DNA from: Chitinophagales bacterium
GTDB lineage: Bacteria > Bacteroidota > Bacteroidia > Chitinophagales > UBA2359
Assembly (NCBI GenBank): GCA_020631035.1
Contig: JAHDIA010000272.1
Location: 1 to 7,817 of the forward strand
DNA length: 7,817 nt
Direction of reading: 5' to 3'
Part shown: positions 1 to 6,351 of the stretch, one piece after another
How the letters are laid out: each line of letters begins with the position of its first letter
Numbering within the stretch: the first letter of the stretch is position 1
Made by a program: the position numbers and the translations under genes
The notes under the pieces: generated by a model
Database searches by the model: none
What the model saw: the letters and a program-made list of their open reading frames with translations, nothing else
What the model was told of the DNA's origin: nothing

Positions 1-2
1 AC

Positions 3-359
3 GGCAATCTACCCACAACAAGTGAGCAGTTACCTTATATTGGACTCGATGAGATACTCAAAATTGAAAATTCCAACTTTATTGTAGAAAAAAACCAGTC
101 TACAGGATGTAAACTGGCTAAAAGCTATCTAATTCTAAAGCTAATTGAATGTCATTTGAAAATGCCCCTCACCGTTTTGCTTTGTATAGATTGGTCTTGC
201 ACTGGTTTTGACAATTTTACGAGACAATTCACAAAACAAGCAAGGGACATTGAAATCGTTTGGCTTGGGAAGGGATTCGTTTTTGACTGTGTATTTTTTA
301 TTTTTCGACGAAGGGAAAAACTAACTAGGCTACGCCCGATAGTAGCGGAAAGCTTGTAG
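3..359 (+). CDS. 3' end of an unrecognised gene (partial; start lies before the window)
   Basis: One plus-strand frame is open from base 3 to a TAG at 357-359, giving 118 visible residues and no start in the window. An internal ATG lies at 162-164, but the frame is equally open before it, so a C-terminal fragment is more likely than a short gene. I do not recognise the family. The visible part has a helical-looking Leu/Lys/Ile-rich stretch near residues 38-56, then a short hydrophobic segment (PLTVLLCIDW), then a mixed region ending in a basic stretch (FRRREKL). No catalytic motif is evident. The last ten or so residues and the stop codon are encoded by the palindromic element at 335-403, so the natural C-terminus may have been replaced when the element arrived. 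A good terminator hairpin at 438-482 on the same strand supports real transcription. The opposite strand also has a 101-residue frame over 152-457; I judge that a shadow. Confidence 0.45.
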   Translation, partial: GNLPTTSEQLPYIGLDEILKIENSNFIVEKNQSTGCKLAKSYLILKLIECHLKMPLTVLLCIDWSCTGFDNFTRQFTKQARDIEIVWLGKGFVFDCVFFIFRRREKLTRLRPIVAESL

Positions 360-403
360 AGATGCGATTTATCGCATCTACAACTTGTAGCGGATAGCGG
401 GGA
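335..403. repeat. Dispersed palindromic element, copy 1
   Basis: The left end is CCCGATAGTAGCGG (335-348) and the right end is AGCGGATAGCGGG (389-401). Between them is a hairpin: TTGTA (354-358) and GATGCGA (361-367) pair with TCGCATC (372-378) and TACAA (379-383), with a GA bulge on the left arm and a TTTA loop. Both end sequences recur in inverted orientation at 6193-6295 around an unrelated hairpin, which defines the unit as a repeat. The core resembles short GTAGAGA...TCTCTAC-type palindromes that are scattered through many bacterial genomes; that comparison is from memory. The element sits at the 3' end of the plus-strand gene and supplies its stop codon. It encodes no protein and is too small to be autonomous. 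Confidence 0.75.
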
Positions 404-437
404 CTTGCCTTCGTTTGAAATCAAAAGCGTTCCGTTC

Positions 438-482
438 AAAAAAAGGAAGCAAAACAAACATTCTTGATTGCTTTCTTTTTTT
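438..482 (+). terminator. Rho-independent terminator, probably bidirectional
   Basis: AAAAAAAGGAAGCAA (438-452) pairs with TTGCTTTCTTTTTTT (468-482) across a 15-base loop. As plus-strand RNA all 15 pairs form, one of them a G-U wobble (446/474). As minus-strand RNA the same position is an A-C mismatch, so the plus strand is the better terminator. The A7 foot and T7 tail are the usual signature of a hairpin shared by two converging genes. It lies between the plus-strand gene ending at 359 and the minus-strand gene ending at 552. Confidence 0.7.
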
Positions 483-518
483 GTTCATACAATTCATTGT
501 AAAGAAAAAATAATTATT

Positions 519-536
519 TACAACTGCAAAGTTGTA
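519..536 (-). terminator. Weak hairpin just downstream of the 197-residue gene
   Basis: TACAAC (519-524) pairs with GTTGTA (531-536) around a six-base loop. Read on the minus strand it begins 16 bases after the stop codon at 552 and is followed by an A/T stretch ending in TTTTTTCTTT (down to 501). The six-pair stem has only two G-C pairs, so it is weak alone. It could act as a first stop for the minus-strand operon or as a 3'-end protecting structure ahead of the stronger hairpin at 438-482. Confidence 0.3.
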
Positions 537-551
537 TTTAAGCTATCAATT

Positions 552-1145
552 TTATTTTGGCTTATCTGTCTTTTTATTTTTATCCTTTTCCATATTCAAA
601 TAAACATACAAACTGTTTAATTTAAATACTTTGGGATATTTATTTAAAATAAAACCATCGTCTTTTTGTCCTTCTAACTTTGTAATCAAGGCATCAATCT
701 TATCTGTTTTTGTAAATGCAATTTTCCTTGCAGTGAGCATCTCTTCAAGAGATTTCTTCAAAGCTTTAGACTCAGCTGTAGTTGCTGCGCCTGCCTCTGT
801 TTTTTTACTTTTCAGACTTGCAATTTCTTTTTCAGTTAGTTTACCTGGTTTAAATTCAGCAAGGACTGCTATTTCTACTTTTTGTTTTTTGTAGTCATAG
901 ATCAATGTTTTGATGTTGGTTGTATCAGGTAAATACTCTCTAACTTCGCTATCCTCATCTAACAAATCAGCTTCAATAAGTTTTGTTTGAGTTACAGAAA
1001 TACCATCTTCTCCCTCCCCTGCTCTGTAGCCAATTTCGCTATTCTCCATTGGTTTGATTTCCACCTCTGTTCCAAAAACAGAAAGATTGGCTTCAATTTT
1101 GAATTTGTTTAAAGCACTTTGGTCAGTTGTAGGCTTGTTTGACAT
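552..1145 (-). CDS. Small companion protein with a DUF6603-type N-terminal motif (197 residues)
   Basis: Last gene of the minus-strand operon, starting at the ATG at 1145, 46 bases after the stop of the 628-residue gene. It has no signal peptide or membrane segment and is very Lys/Glu-rich. Residues 15-30 (FKIEANLSVFGTEVEI) match residues 5-20 of the 998-residue protein (VRLVANMSLWGREVEF) at seven positions including A-N, S, G and E-V-E, so the two probably share an N-terminal beta module. Residues 78-99 and 173-186 are further beta-strand-like segments. Between them, residues 110-160 are helical; residues 130-157 have a helix-turn-helix pattern reminiscent of the SAP/HeH or Rho-N-like fold, seen by eye only. 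The C-terminus is a basic tail (KDKNKKTDKPK). I do not recognise the family and assign no function. Its place in the operon suggests an accessory or assembly partner of the large DUF6603-like protein. Confidence 0.85.
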   Translation of the reverse strand: MSNKPTTDQSALNKFKIEANLSVFGTEVEIKPMENSEIGYRAGEGEDGISVTQTKLIEADLLDEDSEVREYLPDTTNIKTLIYDYKKQKVEIAVLAEFKPGKLTEKEIASLKSKKTEAGAATTAESKALKKSLEEMLTARKIAFTKTDKIDALITKLEGQKDDGFILNKYPKVFKLNSLYVYLNMEKDKNKKTDKPK

Positions 1146-1191
1146 AATAATTAGTTTTAATGATTAAGAAATAGGTTTAAGATTCTGTAAT

Positions 1192-3078
1192 TTAATTTAT
1201 ACATTTAAATATAACTTTGGGTGATGCTTCCAACATTCGCAAGGCGAAAGTAGAGCTTTTGTTTTTATTTGTTGTTTTCATTTCTTTTGTAAATTTGGGA
1301 ATGTCTATCACCAATTTATCGCCTTCCTTAAAAGGAACGAGTATTTCTTTTTTGGTGATTTTCTCTTTTTTTAAGGCAAAAAACTTCTTGACAAATTGGG
1401 GCGACTTTTGCTCTGAATCTGCATTGGTCTTTTGCTTGGGGTCTATACCAAAATGGGTCCCCTGTGGCTTTAGAAAAAACTCCACTGATTTGAGGTTTGC
1501 TGTACTTCTAAAAACACACAGTAAAATGTCTCGTCCTAAGAGGCGTTTTTCAAGCGGGAGTTCTTTGCCATTGGCTGTAACAATCATATCGGGAAAACTC
1601 GGAATGGTTTCGGAACGAATGATGCAGCCCATTAAATACAATTCTTCCACTACAATGGGCGGATTAGTTTTGGCAGTGGGTTGGCGACCAATGCTGAGTG
1701 CGCCGTCTATCAATGCCCAAAGCCAGCCTTCGTCTATGTGAAAAAAGCGCATACTTTCTTGGGGAAGCAAATGCTCATCGGGTATCAAATTGGCATAAGG
1801 AATGTGACGTAGTTTGACCAATTCGATAAGCCAATCTTCAACCGCTTCGGGTAAGGCTTGGGAAACACTGTCATTGCTACTCACTACTTTTGACACCACT
1901 TTGTGGATGCCCGCAAAATCTTTGGCTTCTTTGTTTCTCTTTTTTTCTAGTTTTGCTTTTCTGATTTTTTGCTTTTCGGTCAAGGCAAATCGCTTCTTCC
2001 AATTGTAAAGCGCATTGGCAACTTCTTTTTGTTCCAATGTCAACCACCTACCCAATTCCCAAGCAGTGGCGTATGTTACATCTAGGCGTTTGCTTGTTGT
2101 AAATTGTCGAAGCAATTGGTCAGAGTTGTTGATGTAGCGTAATTTAAAGGCTGTTTTTTTATCAAAAACGTCTACATCAAAAGGAGTCAAAGGACCACGA
2201 TACCAAGAGATGACTCTCTGACCAGTTCGAAGAAAATGAGGCAGTGGGACAAAGCCTTGTTGCAAGCACTTGTTGAATTGTTTGACTTGCTTGATTTTGT
2301 CTTTGTCCGTTTCGTCTTCTGGCAATTGGACATCGGGTAAATGCAAGAGACCTGTATTTAGGTTGCGCACCATATTCTGAAAATTGTTTTTGGCAGCCTC
2401 GCAAGTAAAATTCCAATTGTAAAGCGAAGTATACATTCCCTCTTTGTTTTCTTTGTCGAGTACAATCAAATGTACACTGTTGTTTTTTTCGGGAGTAGGC
2501 AAACGATTGGCAATGAGGACCGATCTTTCTGCTCCATCTTGTGTTTTCATCACATGCGCCAAATAGGTCAAATCGTTTTTGTCGGGCAATACTGATTTAT
2601 CTATTTTTATTTTGCTTCCTGGCTTGACAGTCGTAGGGCATTCATCTTCGTTGAGTACGACCAATGCCAAATAAGGTACACCTTTCTTGTTGGAGAAGTG
2701 CGGAATTTCCCAAGGGAGCGATTTAGACTTGAGCACGATGTGAGGCAATACATCGGTATAGTCTCCAAAAGCACTTCTGGGCGGATAATGGTTAAACACA
2801 TCTATTTCGCTAAAATCCTTCAAATTGACTGAAACCTCCAATTTTTGTACTGCTTTAAAAGTAGCCACTTTTTTCTTGATGCTGACTTCTTGTATAACTT
2901 CAATACTATAGGTTCCTGCTTCCATTATTGTCTCAGAATAATCTTTCAACAACAATTCTGGCTTGTCACTTTGGTTCGCAGTATTTACAGAATATAGTTT
3001 GGGTGTTTGACACAATAGTTCTGTAACTTCTTCAAAGATTTTACTTTCTATTTGTATATTGACAGTCCCGTTGCTCAT
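1192..3078 (-). CDS. Conserved uncharacterised protein, WYRGPL / LLPQESMRFF family (628 residues)
   Basis: Starts at the ATG at 3078, 32 bases after the 998-residue gene. There is no signal peptide or transmembrane helix. Recognisable blocks are: residues 97-121 (NHYPP, then GDYTDVLPHIVL) followed by LPWE; 134-145 (VPYLALVVLNED); 170-193 (LTYLAHVM, then SVLIANRLP); 201-207 (SVHLIVL); 291-296 (WYRGPL); 333-360 (DVTYATAWELGRWL, then ANALYNW); 426-464 (IPYANLIPDE, LLPQESMRFFHID, WLWALIDGALSIGR); and a C-terminal block near 610-624 (TFALRMLEASPKVIF). From memory, proteins with these same blocks occur in diverse bacteria and are annotated as hypothetical; I know of no experimental function. A strongly basic helical stretch (362-386) and a Lys/Gln-rich spacer (546-578) separate the blocks. 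No catalytic triad, metal site or nucleotide-binding loop is evident, so a structural or scaffold role is as likely as an enzymatic one. Its position beside the DUF6603-like gene suggests a shared complex. Confidence 0.9.
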   Translation of the reverse strand: MSNGTVNIQIESKIFEEVTELLCQTPKLYSVNTANQSDKPELLLKDYSETIMEAGTYSIEVIQEVSIKKKVATFKAVQKLEVSVNLKDFSEIDVFNHYPPRSAFGDYTDVLPHIVLKSKSLPWEIPHFSNKKGVPYLALVVLNEDECPTTVKPGSKIKIDKSVLPDKNDLTYLAHVMKTQDGAERSVLIANRLPTPEKNNSVHLIVLDKENKEGMYTSLYNWNFTCEAAKNNFQNMVRNLNTGLLHLPDVQLPEDETDKDKIKQVKQFNKCLQQGFVPLPHFLRTGQRVISWYRGPLTPFDVDVFDKKTAFKLRYINNSDQLLRQFTTSKRLDVTYATAWELGRWLTLEQKEVANALYNWKKRFALTEKQKIRKAKLEKKRNKEAKDFAGIHKVVSKVVSSNDSVSQALPEAVEDWLIELVKLRHIPYANLIPDEHLLPQESMRFFHIDEGWLWALIDGALSIGRQPTAKTNPPIVVEELYLMGCIIRSETIPSFPDMIVTANGKELPLEKRLLGRDILLCVFRSTANLKSVEFFLKPQGTHFGIDPKQKTNADSEQKSPQFVKKFFALKKEKITKKEILVPFKEGDKLVIDIPKFTKEMKTTNKNKSSTFALRMLEASPKVIFKCIN

Positions 3079-3110
3079 TGACTTGATGTTTTAGTAATGT
3101 TTACTTAATT

Positions 3111-6107
3111 TTACAATTTCATTTTTACTGGTGTATTGAGTATGTATCCATTAAAATCTGTAAAGGTTTCCTCAAAGGATTCTTCCAAAACCCCAAAAGT
3201 TGTTTTTAACTCATAAGACGGTGGTGCTTTTTCTGTTGGTTGAAAATGATTGGCTGTTGTCCATTTACAGGCGTCCTTGACATCAAACTCAGAAAATTTG
3301 GGAATCTCTTTTAATTCAATTGCTTGGAGTTCTGTAGCCTCCTTTGGTTTTAATATCACTCCTGTTGTTGCTTCGATGAGTATTTCTTTGCTATGCAAGT
3401 CTAACTTATCTTCTGTACTCCACATAGCAGCAGGTAGGCTTTCGACTATCTTTTCAATTGCAAAAAAACCACACTTTTTATTGGTCTTTCCTTGGGTATT
3501 GATATGGATAATGCTCAATTTAAAATTTGAACTAGCCTTTCTTGCCTCTTTCACAGGATAAATACCAAAAGCAGTGTTGTTGCTTAATGTATCTTTAAGA
3601 TTGGTAGCAAAAACCTTACTAATGGGAATAACAGATACCGCTTTAAATTTAAAATTTAAGGGATCGACTTTGATTATTTCTTGTTGTTGTTTGTTTTCGT
3701 ATTTCCCGAGTGTCCCTTGAGCTACATTGAGTCCAATGACTTCGACTGGGGCAGGTAAGGAGGTTTTTTCAAACTCTTTCCATTCAATTCGAACAAGTGA
3801 GGGTTTGCTACGTCCTCCAAATTCAATCGTTTTGGAAATGAATAAATATTTCACTTCTGCCCATCCTGCAAACTCAGGTCCCCAGATATGTATTTTTGCA
3901 TTTAATTCAAATCTGTAAGTTTTCCAACTCTTGTATGTCACTTTGATTTCTAGTCCTATTTTAATGTCATAGGCAAAGGGCTTCCACTGAATCATAAAGT
4001 TGGCATACAAATTAAAATAGGCTTGGAGCTTTCCATCTTTATAGACTGCCGACATTTCTCCACCCGCCATAAACAATGAGGGCGTCAACGCAAAATAGGC
4101 TTTCGCTTGTATGAACAATTTATTCTCAATAGTCCAATCCAATCCAAAACGAGGGACCTTTGGATAATGTTTTGGGCGACTAAAATCGGGATGGTAGCCC
4201 CCAACAGTCAATACAAATTCTCCTTTATTTACCTTTACCTTATCCTTTCCATCTTCTCCTTTTTCTTTTATTTCTTTGGTCCAAATATAAAAAGCAAATC
4301 CACCTGTCAACCTAGCATCTTTAGAAAAAATGTACGAACCTTGTGTGATGCGTCCTTCGACTTGAATGGTCCCATCAGCAGGAATGATGGTCGCTTTTAT
4401 CGCTATTTTGAGGACAACGAATGGCATTTTTGCAGGACGTTGCAATGTCAACAATCCCAAAATATCAATTCTAAATTTACCTCCAATAGAAACAATCAGT
4501 AAGACAAATCCATCCAGTATTTTAAATGAATTAAATTTAATACCCAAGGCAAAAAACAGATGGTCTTCTTCGGGTGGAAAAGCAGTCGTGATCTTGGGAA
4601 CCAATTCTTGAATTTGCTCTCCCAAACTTTTCTCCTCCCCTCCTTGACTGTCTTTCATTGCCAAGTAAACCAATGGAAAAGAAGTTACTTCGTCAATGTG
4701 GGGAATGTTTACTTTTCTATTGTAACCAAATCCCAAAGCAATTTTTTGAAGCATAAAAGCTGGTGGACCCAAACCAGGAATGGTGGCAATGGCATAGACA
4801 AAAAAGGAAGTAAAGCCCTCTATCTTTCCATAAGCCCCGATGGCATCAAGCCCAAATGCTGGCGTTTTCAAAATGAGTCCTCCTACAAATTGTGTATACA
4901 CTTTTTTGTTGTAAACAATTTGATCTTTGGCAAAAAATCCAGCCAATGTCAATGCGGGGGTTTCGAGTCCAATGCTTATTCCTTCCAAACCAAAACCAAT
5001 GGATTTTAAAAGCCTTTTTCCAAAACTGTATTTTTTGTAAGTTTCTACTTCTGCTCCCCAATACTCGGCAGTTGGGAACAGTTTATTCAAATCAATGGTC
5101 AACCTCAATCCTAGCGGACCAACATACAATTTGGAAACATTAATGGTCAAATCAAACTCTATGACAATCTTTTTATTTTCTTTTTTCTTATCCTTTTTCT
5201 TATTTTTTTCTTGAACTTGTTCTTGAGTTTCTTCTTGTTCCTCTCCTTCGTTCTGTTTTTCTTTTTTACTTTTACTCTTAACAACTTTACTATCAAGATC
5301 AAAATAGCCTACTCCTATTTTGTGTAAAGTTGCAACAGGACCCAATTTAAAATCAAGCTTTTTCCATTTTAGGTTTTCCTCCTGCTCTGTTGATTCTTTG
5401 TCTGCCTCTTCTGTCTCTTCTGATGGATTGCTAGGTCCAGCAGGAGCTTGAACTTCTGTTACTTGTTCTGTTACTTGTTCTTGTTGATTTTGTTGTTGAT
5501 TTTGTTGTTGATTTTGTGCTGTTTTTTTTGATTTCTTTTTCTTTGGTTTGCTTCTAAAACTAAAGCTTTCTGTCAATAGTTTGGGTATCTCAATATAACA
5601 ATCAAAACCAAAGCCTTTTTCGTAGGAGCGTTTTTCTTCTCCAAGCATAAAACTGATGGATTCTGTACAAAAACACAAGCTCAATTTGGCTTTAATTGTT
5701 TCGGGCAATTTGACATCTAAGCCTGGAATTTCATCGAGTTCAATATTTTTTTTGGGTTGTATGAGAAAGAGACTCGACTCTGTTCTCTTGATGTTGTCCT
5801 TAACAAAATAAACCCCTATTTTAAATCCTTCAATAACTACTTCAAACATCACCAAGGAAGAAGTCTTGTCCTTAGAGTCCTTCATCACTCCCATAGCACT
5901 TTCCAATTCTAGCTTGATGTCTCCTAGTGGAAAATCTTGATCGGGGGCTATCTTCGCCCACATATCCCTCATTATGTCTCCCAAAGATATTTTTTCGGGA
6001 AACGTAATCTTGCCCATATAGCCTCCATCTGACATAGCAGAAAAAGCAAACTCTACCTCTCTTCCCCAAAGGCTCATATTGGCAACTAGTCTAACAGATA
6101 CAGACAT
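3111..6107 (-). CDS. DUF6603-like large beta-rich protein (998 residues)
   Basis: First gene of the three-gene operon, starting at the ATG at 6107; there is no ribosome-binding-site-like sequence, only an A/T-rich leader. Residues 5-180 form an N-terminal beta region beginning with ANMSLWGREVEF. Two charged low-complexity linkers follow: 186-248 (Lys-rich, then QNQQ repeats, then Glu-rich) and 277-313 (Lys/Glu/Gln). The long core, about 315-770, has alternating hydrophobic beta strands and the segments that made me recognise DUF6603: GGYHPDF (636-642), YFALTPSLFMAGGEM (671-685), YANFMIQWKPFAYD (701-714) and GPEFAGWAEVKYLF (743-756). Residues 780-998 are a C-terminal extension I do not recognise. 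There is no signal peptide and no clear membrane helix, although 533-542 is quite hydrophobic. DUF6603 has no established function to my knowledge. Its neighbours suggest a large structural or binding component. The family call is by eye; the gene itself is secure. Confidence 0.9.
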   Translation of the reverse strand: MSVSVRLVANMSLWGREVEFAFSAMSDGGYMGKITFPEKISLGDIMRDMWAKIAPDQDFPLGDIKLELESAMGVMKDSKDKTSSLVMFEVVIEGFKIGVYFVKDNIKRTESSLFLIQPKKNIELDEIPGLDVKLPETIKAKLSLCFCTESISFMLGEEKRSYEKGFGFDCYIEIPKLLTESFSFRSKPKKKKSKKTAQNQQQNQQQNQQEQVTEQVTEVQAPAGPSNPSEETEEADKESTEQEENLKWKKLDFKLGPVATLHKIGVGYFDLDSKVVKSKSKKEKQNEGEEQEETQEQVQEKNKKKDKKKENKKIVIEFDLTINVSKLYVGPLGLRLTIDLNKLFPTAEYWGAEVETYKKYSFGKRLLKSIGFGLEGISIGLETPALTLAGFFAKDQIVYNKKVYTQFVGGLILKTPAFGLDAIGAYGKIEGFTSFFVYAIATIPGLGPPAFMLQKIALGFGYNRKVNIPHIDEVTSFPLVYLAMKDSQGGEEKSLGEQIQELVPKITTAFPPEEDHLFFALGIKFNSFKILDGFVLLIVSIGGKFRIDILGLLTLQRPAKMPFVVLKIAIKATIIPADGTIQVEGRITQGSYIFSKDARLTGGFAFYIWTKEIKEKGEDGKDKVKVNKGEFVLTVGGYHPDFSRPKHYPKVPRFGLDWTIENKLFIQAKAYFALTPSLFMAGGEMSAVYKDGKLQAYFNLYANFMIQWKPFAYDIKIGLEIKVTYKSWKTYRFELNAKIHIWGPEFAGWAEVKYLFISKTIEFGGRSKPSLVRIEWKEFEKTSLPAPVEVIGLNVAQGTLGKYENKQQQEIIKVDPLNFKFKAVSVIPISKVFATNLKDTLSNNTAFGIYPVKEARKASSNFKLSIIHINTQGKTNKKCGFFAIEKIVESLPAAMWSTEDKLDLHSKEILIEATTGVILKPKEATELQAIELKEIPKFSEFDVKDACKWTTANHFQPTEKAPPSYELKTTFGVLEESFEETFTDFNGYILNTPVKMKL
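5459..5516 (-). repeat. In-frame 12-bp tandem repeats in the DUF6603-like gene
   Basis: TTGTTGATTTTG occurs three times head to tail at 5481-5492, 5493-5504 and 5505-5516, encoding three QNQQ units on the minus strand. Immediately beside them TTACTTGTTCTG (5459-5470) is followed by TTACTTGTTC (5471-5480), encoding a doubled EQVT unit. The unit length is a multiple of three, so copy-number change would lengthen or shorten the linker without breaking the frame. They lie in the first low-complexity linker, about residues 199-218. Confidence 0.85.
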
Positions 6108-6133
6108 TGATTGTAATTGAAGTTGTTTTTATT

Positions 6134-6164
6134 AAAATTTAATTTTCTATTTTTTGGGAGCAAA
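6134..6164 (-). promoter_or_regulatory. Candidate Bacteroidota-type promoter for the three-gene operon
   Basis: On the minus strand TTTG (complement of 6161-6164) is followed after 19 bases by TAAATTTT (complement of 6134-6141), close to the Bacteroidota -33 TTTG / -7 TAnnTTTG consensus with one mismatch in the -7 box. The -7 box ends 26 bases before the ATG at 6107, giving a short leader. The motif is low in information and the region is very AT-rich, so chance occurrence is quite possible. Its position between the palindromic element and the first operon gene is right for a promoter. Confidence 0.35.
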
Positions 6165-6192
6165 TGTTTTGTGCTTTGTCGCTACTTGTTTG

Positions 6193-6295
6193 CCCGCTAT
6201 CCGCTTTTAGTCCCATAGGTTGGTCAAATCTAATAGGTTTTAAAAACCTATTAGATTTAGCAACCAACCTACGGGAGCTAACCGCTACTATCGGG
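6193..6295. repeat. Dispersed palindromic element, copy 2 (inverted relative to copy 1)
   Basis: The ends CCCGCTATCCGCT (6193-6205) and CCGCTACTATCGGG (6282-6295) are exact reverse complements of the right and left ends of the element at 335-403. The core is a different and much longer hairpin: TCCC (6211-6214) pairs with GGGA (6273-6276), TAGGTTGGT (6216-6224) with ACCAACCTA (6263-6271), and AAATCTAATAGGTTTT (6226-6241) with AAAACCTATTAGATTT (6243-6258). One A-C mismatch and a small internal loop interrupt it. It lies between the collar gene stop and the DUF6603-like gene. It has no T tract, so it is not a classical intrinsic terminator, but the folded RNA could reduce read-through or stabilise the upstream mRNA end. 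Apart from this and the promoter candidate I see nothing else in 6108-6351. Confidence 0.8.
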
Positions 6296-6351
6296 ACGGT
6301 CCGACGCTTCGGCTATTTTACAACATTCACCCGCATTCGCAGCATACATTT

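Noticed and set aside
152..457. Minus-strand 101-residue open frame
   Set aside because: It runs across the palindromic element and opposite the longer plus-strand frame at 3-359. Its middle is simply translated repeat sequence, and it has no recognisable features.
1217..1741. Plus-strand 174-residue frame opposite the 628-residue gene
   Set aside because: The minus strand carries conserved family motifs over the same bases; the plus frame has none.
3640..3662. AT-rich palindromes (TTTAAATTTAAAATTTAA-like) inside the genes, also near 6870-6890
   Set aside because: They are explained by Phe/Lys/Leu codons in an AT-rich genome and show no conserved spacing or context.
4107..5143. Several plus-strand frames (up to about 149 residues) opposite the DUF6603-like gene
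   Set aside because: They lie wholly within a well-supported minus-strand gene, give unstructured Ser/Phe/Cys-rich translations, and have no family signal; they are antisense shadows.
6211..6276. Long hairpin as a classical intrinsic terminator of the collar gene
   Set aside because: On the minus strand the stem is followed by CTAAAAGCGG rather than a T tract, and it is part of a repeated element found elsewhere.
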